This document shows, piece after piece, positions 43,709 through 51,630 of a stretch of DNA of 64,000 nt (its first letter is position 1; every line of letters begins with the position of its first letter). The DNA is taken from contig NZ_SCVE01000012.1 in assembly GCF_004297105.1 (NCBI RefSeq), positions 744,001 to 808,000 on the forward strand, in the 5' to 3' direction. Source of the stretch: Herbiconiux sp. GTDB taxonomy: Bacteria; Actinomycetota; Actinomycetes; Actinomycetales; Microbacteriaceae. The notes beneath the pieces were generated by a model, which worked only from the letters and a program-made list of their open reading frames with translations, was not told the DNA's origin and made no database searches. The translations under genes and the position numbers were made by a program.

Positions 43709-43849
43709 ATGATCCTCGTTCTGCTCAGTCTCGGAATCCTCGCCGTCATCGCTGTTGTCGCCACCTCGATCTCCGTCATCCGAGACGGCTATGGCTCGCG
43801 CCCGCGGGTTCTGCCGCCGGCCAAGGAGTGGGACGGCGGCATCCGCTGA
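43709..43849 (+). CDS. 46-residue single-span membrane protein
   Basis: The 46-residue product starts MILVLLSLGILAVIAVVATS, one membrane helix, followed by ISVIRDGYGSRPRVLPPAKE and a short WDGG end. A TAGCGT -10 seven bases before the ATG makes a leaderless transcript likely, and the gene ends 24 bp before the Lrp gene. Small proteins with this helix-VxRDGY layout are familiar in Microbacteriaceae, without known function. It may be co-transcribed with the Lrp gene. Confidence 0.65.
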   Translation: MILVLLSLGILAVIAVVATSISVIRDGYGSRPRVLPPAKEWDGGIR

Positions 43850-43873
43850 GGGTCGGCGTGCTGTAATAGGGCC

Positions 43874-44389
43874 GTGGAGCTCGAAGCAATCGACGTGATC
43901 GACCGCAAGATCATCGATCAACTGCGTCTCGACGGCCGGCGCTCCTTCGGCCAGATCGCCCGCTATGTGGGGCTCTCGGAAGGCAGCGTGCGCCAGCGCT
44001 ACCACCGCCTGCTCTCGCTCGGAGTGGTGCAGGTGGTGGGCATGCCCAACAGCCCGCGGCTCGGCTACGTCGAGGCCCGTCTGTCGATCCGGGTGCGCGG
44101 CGCGACTGTGGAGACAGTGGCGCGGGCTCTCGCCTCCCTTCCCGAGGTGCGGTTCGTGGGCGCCTGCATCGGCTCGTTCGACCTCAGCGTCGACGTGCGC
44201 TGCGACGACCAGGTGCAGATGAACGCGTTCCTCACCGACACGGTGCGCACCATCACGGGCATCGACGTGCTCGAGACGGCCACCGTGCTCGAGGTGATCA
44301 AAGACGAGTATCTGTGGTCGGGCTTCCGCGAGCCGATCGGCCGCCCGACCCGCCCGCATCCGGCCGCCGGCACCATCGCCCGCCCCTGA
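43874..44389 (+). CDS. Lrp/AsnC-family regulator
   Basis: The 171-residue protein has an N-terminal winged helix (DVIDRKIIDQLRLDGRRSFG, then SEGSVRQRYHRLLSLGVVQV) and a C-terminal alpha-beta ligand domain (about 65-145). GTG at 43874 is preceded by TGTAAT-N6, so the mRNA may be leaderless; there is no Shine-Dalgarno sequence. It is convergent with a second Lrp gene 82 bp away that ends the polyamine-type operon. The two proteins are related but clearly different, and this one may control the same operon. Confidence 0.88.
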   Translation: MELEAIDVIDRKIIDQLRLDGRRSFGQIARYVGLSEGSVRQRYHRLLSLGVVQVVGMPNSPRLGYVEARLSIRVRGATVETVARALASLPEVRFVGACIGSFDLSVDVRCDDQVQMNAFLTDTVRTITGIDVLETATVLEVIKDEYLWSGFREPIGRPTRPHPAAGTIARP

Positions 44390-44418
44390 CCCGACCATCG
44401 GTCGCAACCGCCCCCGAT

Positions 44419-44458
44419 CTGACGGTTCGCTCCCGTCATGACAGGCGCGAACCGTCAG
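44419..44458. terminator. 12-bp hairpin between two convergent Lrp genes
   Basis: Perfect arms CTGACGGTTCGC (44419-44430) and GCGAACCGTCAG (44447-44458) with a 16-base loop. It can end transcription from both sides. Confidence 0.65.
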
Positions 44459-44471
44459 GGCTCGCGCCGGC

Positions 44472-44972
44472 TCAGCTCTCGCCGCCGGCGGGTTGTCCCG
44501 AGCCGCCCACGGCACGCTGCCCCGACTGGTCGCGCAGGCCGTTCCACGAGTAGTCCTTGTAGAGCCGGGTGAGCACGAACTGGTCGATCGTCACCACGCC
44601 GGGGGTGCGCCGGATGTCGTCGAGCAGGTCGGCGAGCTGCCCGAGATCGCGCGGGGTCGCCTCGATGTAGATGTCGTGGGCACCCGAGGTGAGGGACACA
44701 TGCCCGATCATCGGGATCGATGTGAGCGACTTCGCCACATTGCGCGGGCTCAGGCCGTGCACGGTGAGCAGCAGCCGCACCGACTGGTGGCCCAGTGTGA
44801 GCGGGTTGCACAGCGCCACGATGCGCAGGGTGCCGTTCGAGGTGAGTCGCTGCACCCGTGCGCGGATGGTGGCCTCCGAGACCCCGACGATCGCCGCGAT
44901 GTCGGTGAAAGCACGTCGGCCGTCCTCGCCGAGGAGCTCGACGAGGCGTCGATCCAGATCGTCGGCTGCCAT
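44472..44972 (-). CDS. Lrp/AsnC-family regulator at the end of the nine-gene operon
   Basis: The 166-residue protein has a winged helix (LDRRLVELLGEDGRRAFTDI, then SEATIRARVQRLTSNGTLRI) and the RAM-type domain (about 62-145). It lies 24 bp after the BKACE gene on the same strand, so it is probably the operon's own regulator, responding to a pathway compound. The ATG is also preceded by GAGAAT-N6, so it may additionally be transcribed alone. A Gly/Gln-rich tail of about 20 residues follows the domain. Confidence 0.87.
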   Translation of the reverse strand: MAADDLDRRLVELLGEDGRRAFTDIAAIVGVSEATIRARVQRLTSNGTLRIVALCNPLTLGHQSVRLLLTVHGLSPRNVAKSLTSIPMIGHVSLTSGAHDIYIEATPRDLGQLADLLDDIRRTPGVVTIDQFVLTRLYKDYSWNGLRDQSGQRAVGGSGQPAGGES

Positions 44973-44996
44973 GCCCCTATTCTCGCCCTTCGCGGG

Positions 44997-45746
44997 TCAG
45001 GGCGTGGGTGCGGCCGCGGTGATCTCCCGCTCGAGCGCCCGTGCCAGCTGCACCATCGCCACGTTGTCGGGCGCACGGCTGCCGTCGTCGAGCACGAGCA
45101 TGTCTTCGAAGCCGACGCGCACTTCGACGCCGTCCTCGATCGCTGCGCGCACCACGGGCCAGGCCGTCTCGTCGTAGCCGTGATACAGCAGGGGTGCGGT
45201 GACCCCGGCCTCGCGGAGCGCGGCGGCGATCGTGCGGCAGTGCGCCACGGCGACATCCGCCTCCTCGTCCTCCGGCTCGATCAGGATGCGCACGTTCTGG
45301 TGCAGCGTCGGCGAGGCCAGCAGGGCGGGTACCTCGCGGATGTGCCACACGGCGCTCTCGAGGATCATGCCTCGCGCGACCACCAGCGAAGCCGCCTCGG
45401 CGGCACCCTCCTCGGAGAATGCCACGGAAGCGAAGTGGGGGAGAGCTTCGGCGGGCCAGGAGGCGAGGTGCGCCATCCGCTCCTCGTGGCCGGAGCAGGT
45501 CCAGAGGCCGGTGGTGGTTCCGATCACGATCGAGGGATCGACGGCCCGCACGGCCCGCACGAACTCCCCGACCGCGGTCGGCTCGATGCTCTGGCCGCCG
45601 TCGGCCGTGCGAACGTGGGCGTGAACCACGTCGGCGCCCGCCTCGACGGCTGCGGCGGCGGCCGTGGCGATCTCCGTGACGGTGAGAGGAATGGCGGGGT
45701 GCTCGTCGCGCCCCCGGCCTCCATTGATGGCGGCCTTGATCAGCAT
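44997..45746 (-). CDS. BKACE-family beta-keto acid cleavage enzyme (DUF849)
   Basis: The 249-residue TIM-barrel protein belongs to the family that splits a beta-keto acid with acetyl-CoA into acetoacetate and an acyl-CoA. Seen here: MLIKAAINGGRGRDEHPAIP with the Zn-site region, ADVVHAHVRT with the metal His pair (about 43-46), the LLYHGYDE segment and VRVGFEDMLVLDDGSRAPDN, where the catalytic Glu-Asp lies. It is shorter than most members (270-310). GGAG six bases before the ATG at 45746 sets the start. The substrate is unknown. Its neighbours (nitrilase, RraA-like, Pot importer) suggest a nitrogen-containing acid. Confidence 0.83.
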   Translation of the reverse strand: MLIKAAINGGRGRDEHPAIPLTVTEIATAAAAAVEAGADVVHAHVRTADGGQSIEPTAVGEFVRAVRAVDPSIVIGTTTGLWTCSGHEERMAHLASWPAEALPHFASVAFSEEGAAEAASLVVARGMILESAVWHIREVPALLASPTLHQNVRILIEPEDEEADVAVAHCRTIAAALREAGVTAPLLYHGYDETAWPVVRAAIEDGVEVRVGFEDMLVLDDGSRAPDNVAMVQLARALEREITAAAPTP

Positions 45747-45783
45747 GTGGTGCTCCGTGTTCCTGGGTGGTGCCGTGGAAAGG

Positions 45784-46461
45784 TCAGTTCGAGGATGGTG
45801 CGAGGGCTGCAAGTGCCGCGCTGGCGCCGGTGAGGTCGCCCAGGCGGGCGCCGTCGCGTAGCTCCTGCACGAGCTCAGGCTCCTCGGCGTCGTCGGCGAG
45901 AGCGGTGTCGACGATCGCGGCGGCCACCGCGGGCGCGGCGAAGAAGACGCCGTTGCGGTCGGCCAGCACCACGTCGCCGGGGTTCACGGCGACGCCGCCG
46001 CAGGTGACGGGCACGTTCACGCCGCCGGCATCCAGTGACAGCAGCTTGGTGGTGAGCACGCTCGAGCCGCGGGCGTAGACGGGCAGGCCGAAGGGCTCCA
46101 CCTCGTCGAGGTCGGTCACGACGCCGTCGACGATCACGCCGGCGGCACCGCGGATGGCCAGGGTCGCGGCCAGAACCTCGCCCACCGGGGCGTGACGGGT
46201 GTCGCCGCCCGTGTCGATCACGAACACGTCGCCGGGCTCGCACCAGCCGGCGGCGTGGTGCAGGGCGGTGGAGTCCTGCCCGGTGATGCGCACGGTGATG
46301 GCCCGGCCCACCACCCGGGTCGTTCCCACGATGCGGCGGATGCCGAAGTCGGCGAACCCCTCCTCGAGGTAGTGCCCGATGGTGGGGAAGGAGACTCGGG
46401 AGAGCTTGGCCACGAGCTCGGCATCGAGGGGGGCGGGCGTGGGCCCGGCGGTGAACGGCAT
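45784..46461 (-). CDS. RraA-like aldolase/decarboxylase family protein
   Basis: The 225-residue protein has the RraA/HMG-aldolase fold: TALHHAAGWCEPGDVFVIDT (substrate loop), APVGEVLAATLAIRGAAGVI, GVVTDLDEV and LPVYARGSS. Members split 4-hydroxy-4-methyl-2-oxoglutarate-type compounds or decarboxylate oxaloacetate with a divalent metal; E. coli RraA instead inhibits RNase E. In the GxxRD metal motif the Arg appears to be Thr (GVVTD), which could mean altered chemistry. It lies 9 bp after the nitrilase gene and 37 bp before BKACE, so it acts in the same pathway. Confidence 0.75.
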   Translation of the reverse strand: MPFTAGPTPAPLDAELVAKLSRVSFPTIGHYLEEGFADFGIRRIVGTTRVVGRAITVRITGQDSTALHHAAGWCEPGDVFVIDTGGDTRHAPVGEVLAATLAIRGAAGVIVDGVVTDLDEVEPFGLPVYARGSSVLTTKLLSLDAGGVNVPVTCGGVAVNPGDVVLADRNGVFFAAPAVAAAIVDTALADDAEEPELVQELRDGARLGDLTGASAALAALAPSSN

Positions 46462-46470
46462 GGCGGTGAT

Positions 46471-47337
46471 CTACTCCGAGACGAGGGGCGGGACGAGGGC
46501 GGGAACGGGAGGGGCGACGGTGATCGTGGAGATCAGCCGGCGGTTGGCCAGCGACGGCACGGTCTCCCGCACCTCGGCGGTGTGGTCGAGCGAGATCTCG
46601 ACCAGCGCGACGCCCGAGCCCACAGGGCCGAGACCGGCGCGCTCGACACCCATCGGGTCGATCACCACGCTGTTGCCGATGCACTCGGGCGAGCTGGAGC
46701 TCGAGGCGAGCACCCAGCAGGTGTTCTCGATGGCGCGAGCCTTCAGGAGCGTGGCCCAGTGCTCCTCCTTGCGGGCACCGGCCACCCAGGCGGCCGACAC
46801 GGAGAGCACGTCGGCTCCGCGGGTGACGAGGTCGCGGCTGAGTTCGGGGAACCGGATGTCGTAGCAGTTGACGAGACCGATGGCCACGCCCTCGATCATC
46901 ACCACGGGAGGCAGCTCGCCTCCCCCGGTGACGTAGTCGCTCTCACGGTAGGAGAACGCGTCGTAGAGGTGCAGCTTGCGGTACGACTCCACGAGCTCGC
47001 CGCGCGGGTTCACCACCACGAGGGTGTTGTAGGGGCGGTCGCTGCCGGTGGGCTCGTAGCCGCCGGCGATGATCCACACCTCGTGCTCGACTGCGAGCAG
47101 CGACAGTTGCGCGAGGAAGAGCGGCCATGCGTCGGCCACCGCCTCGCCGAGCGAACCCTCGACCTCGCCGGCCAGCAACATCGCCTCTTCGGGGAACACC
47201 ACGAGCCGGGCGCCGGCGACGGCGGCCTCGCTCACGAGGGCGGCGATCTCCTCGCGGTTGAGGGTGGCGTCGACGGTGGGTGCCAACTGCGCCACCGCGG
47301 CGAGCAGCGAGGGATTGGACTGGGGTGCGCGGTTCAT
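46471..47337 (-). CDS. Nitrilase-superfamily carbon-nitrogen hydrolase
   Basis: The 288-residue enzyme has the Glu-Lys-Cys triad: E50 (VVFPEEAM), K121 (SYRKLHLYD) and C158 (GLVNCYDIRFPEL). The surrounding sequence resembles the Nit1/Nit2 and amidase branches more than true nitrilases, so it probably hydrolyses an amide or N-carbamoyl group. Its ATG overlaps the ABC ATPase stop codon (ATGA, 47334-47337), tying it to the importer. N-carbamoylputrescine or an omega-amide formed from the imported compound are reasonable substrates (inference). Confidence 0.87.
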   Translation of the reverse strand: MNRAPQSNPSLLAAVAQLAPTVDATLNREEIAALVSEAAVAGARLVVFPEEAMLLAGEVEGSLGEAVADAWPLFLAQLSLLAVEHEVWIIAGGYEPTGSDRPYNTLVVVNPRGELVESYRKLHLYDAFSYRESDYVTGGGELPPVVMIEGVAIGLVNCYDIRFPELSRDLVTRGADVLSVSAAWVAGARKEEHWATLLKARAIENTCWVLASSSSSPECIGNSVVIDPMGVERAGLGPVGSGVALVEISLDHTAEVRETVPSLANRRLISTITVAPPVPALVPPLVSE

Positions 47338-48446
47338 GCGGCCACCGCCTCAGCCGGCAGCACTCGGGCAGAGGCGGGCAGCCACGACAGCACCACGGCG
47401 CCGCCGTTCGGGATGGCACCGAGAGAGGCAGCCTCCTCGCCGCTCGGAACACTGACGGTCATCACGCCGCCCGAGGCGAGGCGCACGTGGAAGGTCCACT
47501 CGTCGCCCAGGAACACGCGCTCTTCGAGCGTGCCGGGCACGGCACCGACGGGCGGTACCGACGTGCCGGCCGCGGCCATCCGTACCCGTTCGGGGCGGAT
47601 GGCGAGGGTCACGCCCGTGCCGGGTCGGGCATCCGCGGGCACGGCCGCCGGCAGTTCGCCGACCCCGGGCACCACGACGCTGCGGCCGTGAGCGTCGATG
47701 ACGCCGTCGAGAACGTTGCACGAACCGATGAAGGTGGCCACGAAGCGGGAGGCGGGCTCGTCGTAGATCTCGGTGGGGGAGGCCACCTGCAGCACCCGAC
47801 CCTCGCTCATCACGGCGATGCGGTCGCTCATGGTGAGCGCTTCCTCCTGGTCGTGGGTCATGTAGATGAAGGTGATGCCCACCTCGCGCTGCATCCGCTT
47901 CAATTCGAACTGCATCTCCTTGCGGAGCTTCTGGTCGAGTGCGCCGAGCGGTTCGTCGAGCAGCACCACGGCCGGGCGGCCCACCACCGCGCGGGCCAGT
48001 GCCACTCGCTGGCGCTGGCCGCCCGAGAGCTCGGCGGGCTTGCGCGCCGCGAAGGCACCGAGCCGCACGAGCTCGAGGGCCTCCTTCACCCGGGTGTCGA
48101 TCTCGCCCTTCGGGGTGCGGCGCACGCGCAGCTCGAAGGCGACGTTCTCGTACACCGAGAGGTGGGGGAAGAGGGCATAGCTCTGGAAGAGCATGTTCAG
48201 GTCACGCGACTTCGTGGGCACCTTGTCGACGTTCTGGCCGTCGAGTTCGACGGAGCCACCGGTGGGGGTCTCGAAGCCCGTGATCATTCGCATCAGAGTG
48301 GTCTTGCCGCATCCGGACGGGCCCAGGATGCTGAAGAACTCATTGCGGCGGATGTCGAGATCCAGCGGCTGCACCACGCGGTTCGCACCGAAGGACTTGG
48401 TGAGTCCGGTGAGGCGCACGGCGGGCGGTTCGGGTGTCTCGGTCAT
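47334..48446 (-). CDS. Pot-type ABC importer ATP-binding protein
   Basis: The 370-residue protein has Walker A GPSGCGKT (42-49), the Q-loop FQSYALFPHLSVYENVAFEL, the signature LSGGQRQRVALARA, Walker B VVLLDEPLGALD and the switch His THDQEEALT. A C-terminal TOBE domain (about 285-360) is the PotA-type regulatory part. ATG at 48446 has GAAGAG seven bases upstream; a start six bases earlier is less well spaced. It lies 44 bp after the binding-protein gene and overlaps the nitrilase start, in a run with two permeases. Confidence 0.9.
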   Translation of the reverse strand: MTETPEPPAVRLTGLTKSFGANRVVQPLDLDIRRNEFFSILGPSGCGKTTLMRMITGFETPTGGSVELDGQNVDKVPTKSRDLNMLFQSYALFPHLSVYENVAFELRVRRTPKGEIDTRVKEALELVRLGAFAARKPAELSGGQRQRVALARAVVGRPAVVLLDEPLGALDQKLRKEMQFELKRMQREVGITFIYMTHDQEEALTMSDRIAVMSEGRVLQVASPTEIYDEPASRFVATFIGSCNVLDGVIDAHGRSVVVPGVGELPAAVPADARPGTGVTLAIRPERVRMAAAGTSVPPVGAVPGTLEERVFLGDEWTFHVRLASGGVMTVSVPSGEEAASLGAIPNGGAVVLSWLPASARVLPAEAVAA

Positions 48447-48490
48447 GAACATGCTCTTCCAGAGTGGGATGCTGCGGTGGGGCGGGAGGG

Positions 48491-49570
48491 CTAGGAGGCC
48501 CGGATGCGGGTCCAGCCGTCCTGGAAGTACGCGAGCGCGTCTCCCGGGTCGACGATGAACTCCGACTTGGTGAGCGAGTCGGCCGGTGCGTAGATCGCGG
48601 CGTTCTCGACCTGGGTCTGATCGGCGACCAGCGGCAGGGCGGCGGCGTTCGTCGAGGCGAGCGACGCGTCATCCGTCAGCAGCGCGGCGACCTCGGGGCG
48701 CAGGGTGTAGTTCAGCCATTTGTAGGCGGCGTCTTCGTTCTGCGTGCCGTTCACGATCGAGAAGCTGTCGGTCCAGAGCGTGCCGCCCTCTTCGGGGATG
48801 ATGTAGTGCACGTCGGGGTTCGCGGCAACGGCCTTCGCGGCGGTGGTGCCCGAGTAGGCCTGCGCGATGCAGGCGTCGCCCGAGCCGACCAGGTCGGCGT
48901 AGTTGGTGCTGTTGTAGCCCGCGAGCACCGACTTCTGCTCGAGCAGCGAGTTCGTGGCCGTCTCCACATCGGACTGCGAGGTGGTGGTGGCGCTGAGGCC
49001 GTTCACCTGGAGGCCCGCGATGTAGGCGGAGAGCATGTTGTCGAGCATGTAGACCTTGCCGGTGTAGTCGGCGTTCCACATGTCCGACCAGCCCGTGACG
49101 GGAGCGCCGGTGCAGGCCTCGTTGTAGAGGATGCCGGTGGTGCCCCAGGCCCACGGGATGGAGTGCGCGTTGCCGGGGTCGAACGACGGGTCGACGAACT
49201 TCTCGGCCAGGTTGTCGAAGCCCTCGAGCTTCGACTGGTCGATCTCGGCCACGAGGTCGCGGTCGACCATGAGCTGCACGGCGTACTGGCTGGGCTCGAC
49301 CACGTCGTAGCCCGAGTTGCCCGCGGCGAGCTTCGAGATCATCGTCTCGTTGCTGTCGAAGGTGTCGACGGTGACCGTGATGCCGGTCTCGTCTTCGAAG
49401 CCCTGGATGACCGAGTCGGGGATCTCGCCGGCCCAGGCGTAGATGCTGAGCGTGCCGGAGCCGGATCCGGAGGCCGAGGTGCTGGAGGCGTCGCCGCCGG
49501 CGGAACAACCGGAGAGCACGGTGGCCGAGGCCAGCGCCACGGCGCCGAGGGCCAGGAACTTCTTGTTCAT
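48491..49570 (-). CDS. Polyamine-type extracellular solute-binding lipoprotein
   Basis: The 359-residue precursor has a lipoprotein signal with LSGC and Cys at 22, followed by a Ser/Gly linker. The mature part has LSIYAWAGEIPDSVIQGFED, YDVVEPSQYAVQLMVDRDLV and IPWAWGTTGILYNEACTGAP, the pattern of PotD/PotF-type binding proteins (SBP_bac_8 group). A late EEGGTLWTDSFSIVNGTQNE segment lines the pocket. It captures the ligand outside the membrane and passes it to the permeases. It is 49 bp after the second permease gene. Putrescine or spermidine are likely ligands, given the oxidase nearby, but unproven. Confidence 0.88.
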   Translation of the reverse strand: MNKKFLALGAVALASATVLSGCSAGGDASSTSASGSGSGTLSIYAWAGEIPDSVIQGFEDETGITVTVDTFDSNETMISKLAAGNSGYDVVEPSQYAVQLMVDRDLVAEIDQSKLEGFDNLAEKFVDPSFDPGNAHSIPWAWGTTGILYNEACTGAPVTGWSDMWNADYTGKVYMLDNMLSAYIAGLQVNGLSATTTSQSDVETATNSLLEQKSVLAGYNSTNYADLVGSGDACIAQAYSGTTAAKAVAANPDVHYIIPEEGGTLWTDSFSIVNGTQNEDAAYKWLNYTLRPEVAALLTDDASLASTNAAALPLVADQTQVENAAIYAPADSLTKSEFIVDPGDALAYFQDGWTRIRAS

Positions 49571-49619
49571 GAGGACTCTTTCGTTCGGGTGGGAGGAGTG
49601 GTGCAGGGGGTGCAGGGAG

Positions 49620-50402
49620 CTAGGGCCGCGGGCCGGCCAGGATGCGGCGCATCTGGGCGACTCCGACCACGAGGATGATGCCGAGGGTCGCGACGACGAG
49701 GATGGTGCCGAGCGCGTTCAGCTCGGGCGTGAGCCCGGTGCGGAGGGTGGAGTAGATCCGCAGCGGCAGCGTCGTGGTGCCGACGCCGGCCGTGAAGGTG
49801 GAGATCACGATGTTCGAGAACGAGGTCGTGAAGCTCAGGAGGAAGGCGGCCAGGATGCTCGGCCGCAGCAGCGGGAACAGCACCCGGCGGAAGGTGACCC
49901 AGGGCGAGGCGCCGAGGTCGGTGGCCGCCTCGGAGAGGCTCGGGTCGAGTGCGCTCATCGCCCCCATCAGCACGAGGGTGGCGAGCGGCAGCGTGATCAC
50001 CACGTGGCCCAGGATGAGCGTGACGAATCCCGTGGGGATCCCGGCGGTGGAGAAGATGGTGAGCAGCGAGACGCCCAGCACGATCTCGGGCACGATCAGC
50101 GGCACCAGGATGGCGCCGAGGAAGAAGGCGCGCCCCTTCACCCGGAACCGCACCAGCGCGAACGCGGTAAGGAAGCCGATCGCGGTGGAGAGCAGCGCCG
50201 CGATGATGCCCACGATGGCGCTCGTCCGCAGCGCATCCCCGAGCATCTGGTCCTGGAAGAGCTCGAGGTACCAGCGGAACGTGAAGCCGTCGAAGCGATA
50301 GCTCACCTCGGAGGAGTTGAAGGAGTAGACGATCAGCGCGGCGATCGGCAGGTAGAGGAAGACGAAGACGAGGCGCGCGATCCACGAGGTGAGCCGATCC
50401 AT
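49620..50402 (-). CDS. Pot-type ABC importer permease (PotC-like)
   Basis: The 260-residue protein has six membrane spans and the cytoplasmic EAA loop LSEAATDLGASPWVTFRRVL with PLLRP (about 155-180), which contacts the ATPase. Its ATG shares a base with the stop codon of the preceding permease (TGATG, 50400-50404). It forms the heterodimeric channel with that protein. The opening LVFVFLYLPIAALIVYSFNS is typical of PotC. Confidence 0.9.
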   Translation of the reverse strand: MDRLTSWIARLVFVFLYLPIAALIVYSFNSSEVSYRFDGFTFRWYLELFQDQMLGDALRTSAIVGIIAALLSTAIGFLTAFALVRFRVKGRAFFLGAILVPLIVPEIVLGVSLLTIFSTAGIPTGFVTLILGHVVITLPLATLVLMGAMSALDPSLSEAATDLGASPWVTFRRVLFPLLRPSILAAFLLSFTTSFSNIVISTFTAGVGTTTLPLRIYSTLRTGLTPELNALGTILVVATLGIILVVGVAQMRRILAGPRP

Positions 50403-51343
50403 CAGTCGACATCCTTCCCCGCGGCAGCGGAGACCGCGACGGTGGCGGCATCCGCCCGGGCCGAGCGGGCCTGGGCACGGCCCCGGCGGGTGAGGAACAC
50501 GCCGGCCACGGCCACCGAGGCGAGCATCAGCACGAGCACCACCATCGACAGCGCGGCGCCCAGCGGCTCGTTGCGGAACTCGGTGAAGAGGGTCACGATC
50601 AGGTTCCCCACGAGCGGATCCTTGCCCCCGCCGAGCAGCACGGGGATCACGAACACCCCGAGGGTCGGCACGAAGGTGAGCATCACCGAGGAGGCGAGGC
50701 CGGAGGCCGAGAGCGGCACGAATACGCGGGCGTGGGTCTGGAACCAGCCCGCTCCGAGGTCGGAGGCGGCCTCCTTGAGTGCCGGGTCGATCGCCCGCAT
50801 CGAGGCGTAGATCGGGAAGACGGCAACAGGCAGGAATGCATAGAGGAGGGAGAGGGTGACGGCGAGCTGCGAAGGAACGAGCGACTGGGCATCCACGCCG
50901 AAGGCGCGAAGCAGCGAGATGAACGGGCCGCCGGAGCCCAGCAGGGTGATCCAGGCGAAGGTGCGCACCAGGAAGTCGGTGAGGAACGGGATGATCACGA
51001 GCACCAGCAGGACCGGCTGGCGCTTCGCAGGCCGGGTGGCGATGTAGTAGGCCACGATGTAGCCGATCACGGTGCACACCACCGCGTTCAGCGCGGCCAT
51101 GCCGAGGCTGTAGCCGAGAGTCTTGGCGTACACCGGGTCGAGCAGCTTGATGTAGTTGTCGAGCGTGAAGCCGCCGAGGTTGCCGCCGAGCGGGTCGCTG
51201 ATGGCGAAGCTGTCACGGGCGATCACGAGCATCGGCACGATCACCAGAAGCACGATCACGGCCAGGGCCGGCAGCAGCAGGAGGTAGCCGGCGAGCAGCG
51301 AGGTGCCGCGGCGGCTGCCGGATGATGCTGTGGGGGTGGTCAC
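50402..51343 (-). CDS. Pot-type ABC importer permease (PotB-like)
   Basis: The 313-residue protein has six membrane spans, an N-terminal LLLLPALAVIVLLVIVPML span and the EAA loop LKEAASDLGAGWFQTHARVF. The GTG at 51343 is chosen because AAGGA lies eight bases upstream and homology begins after it; the frame extends 72 residues further 5' without likeness. It is the first gene of the nine-gene minus-strand operon ending with the Lrp gene. A -10-like TATTGA lies at 51372-51377. The operon order is permease, permease, binding protein, ATPase, nitrilase, RraA-like, BKACE, Lrp. Confidence 0.88.
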   Translation of the reverse strand: MTTPTASSGSRRGTSLLAGYLLLLPALAVIVLLVIVPMLVIARDSFAISDPLGGNLGGFTLDNYIKLLDPVYAKTLGYSLGMAALNAVVCTVIGYIVAYYIATRPAKRQPVLLVLVIIPFLTDFLVRTFAWITLLGSGGPFISLLRAFGVDAQSLVPSQLAVTLSLLYAFLPVAVFPIYASMRAIDPALKEAASDLGAGWFQTHARVFVPLSASGLASSVMLTFVPTLGVFVIPVLLGGGKDPLVGNLIVTLFTEFRNEPLGAALSMVVLVLMLASVAVAGVFLTRRGRAQARSARADAATVAVSAAAGKDVD

Positions 51344-51630
51344 GGTTCGGGTCCTTCGGATCGGTGTGGGCTCAATACTGCGGCAGCGGATGCGGGCCGA
51401 ACCGGCGAACTGCCTCGTTTTCAGTGGCGGCCGTGTTTCGTGTTCGCGCAAATCGCAACCCACTAGGGAAACACGAGGTGAGCATCCGCGGAAATCCGCG
51501 CGTCGGCCCCCTGCGCAAGTCGCACACCGCCGACGCGGGATGCCTCGGAGGAGCTTCACGGATCGTCGGTGGGTCAGTAACCTGAGGCGAATCGGTGTGA
51601 TGTTCCGCCTGCATCAAGGGAGAGCAACGG
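51344..51630. promoter_or_regulatory. Divergent control region of the importer operon
   Basis: This 287-bp gap holds a minus-strand -10-like TATTGA (51372-51377), a dyad CGTGTTTC-N28-GAAACACG (51432-51475) within a wider imperfect CCTCGT...ACGAGG repeat (51415-51478), and a 14-bp palindrome CGCGGA-AA-TCCGCG (51487-51500). For the plus-strand gene, TTCACG-N17-TAACCT (51555-51583) looks like a promoter. No gene is seen. One dyad may bind the Lrp regulators. Confidence 0.5.
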
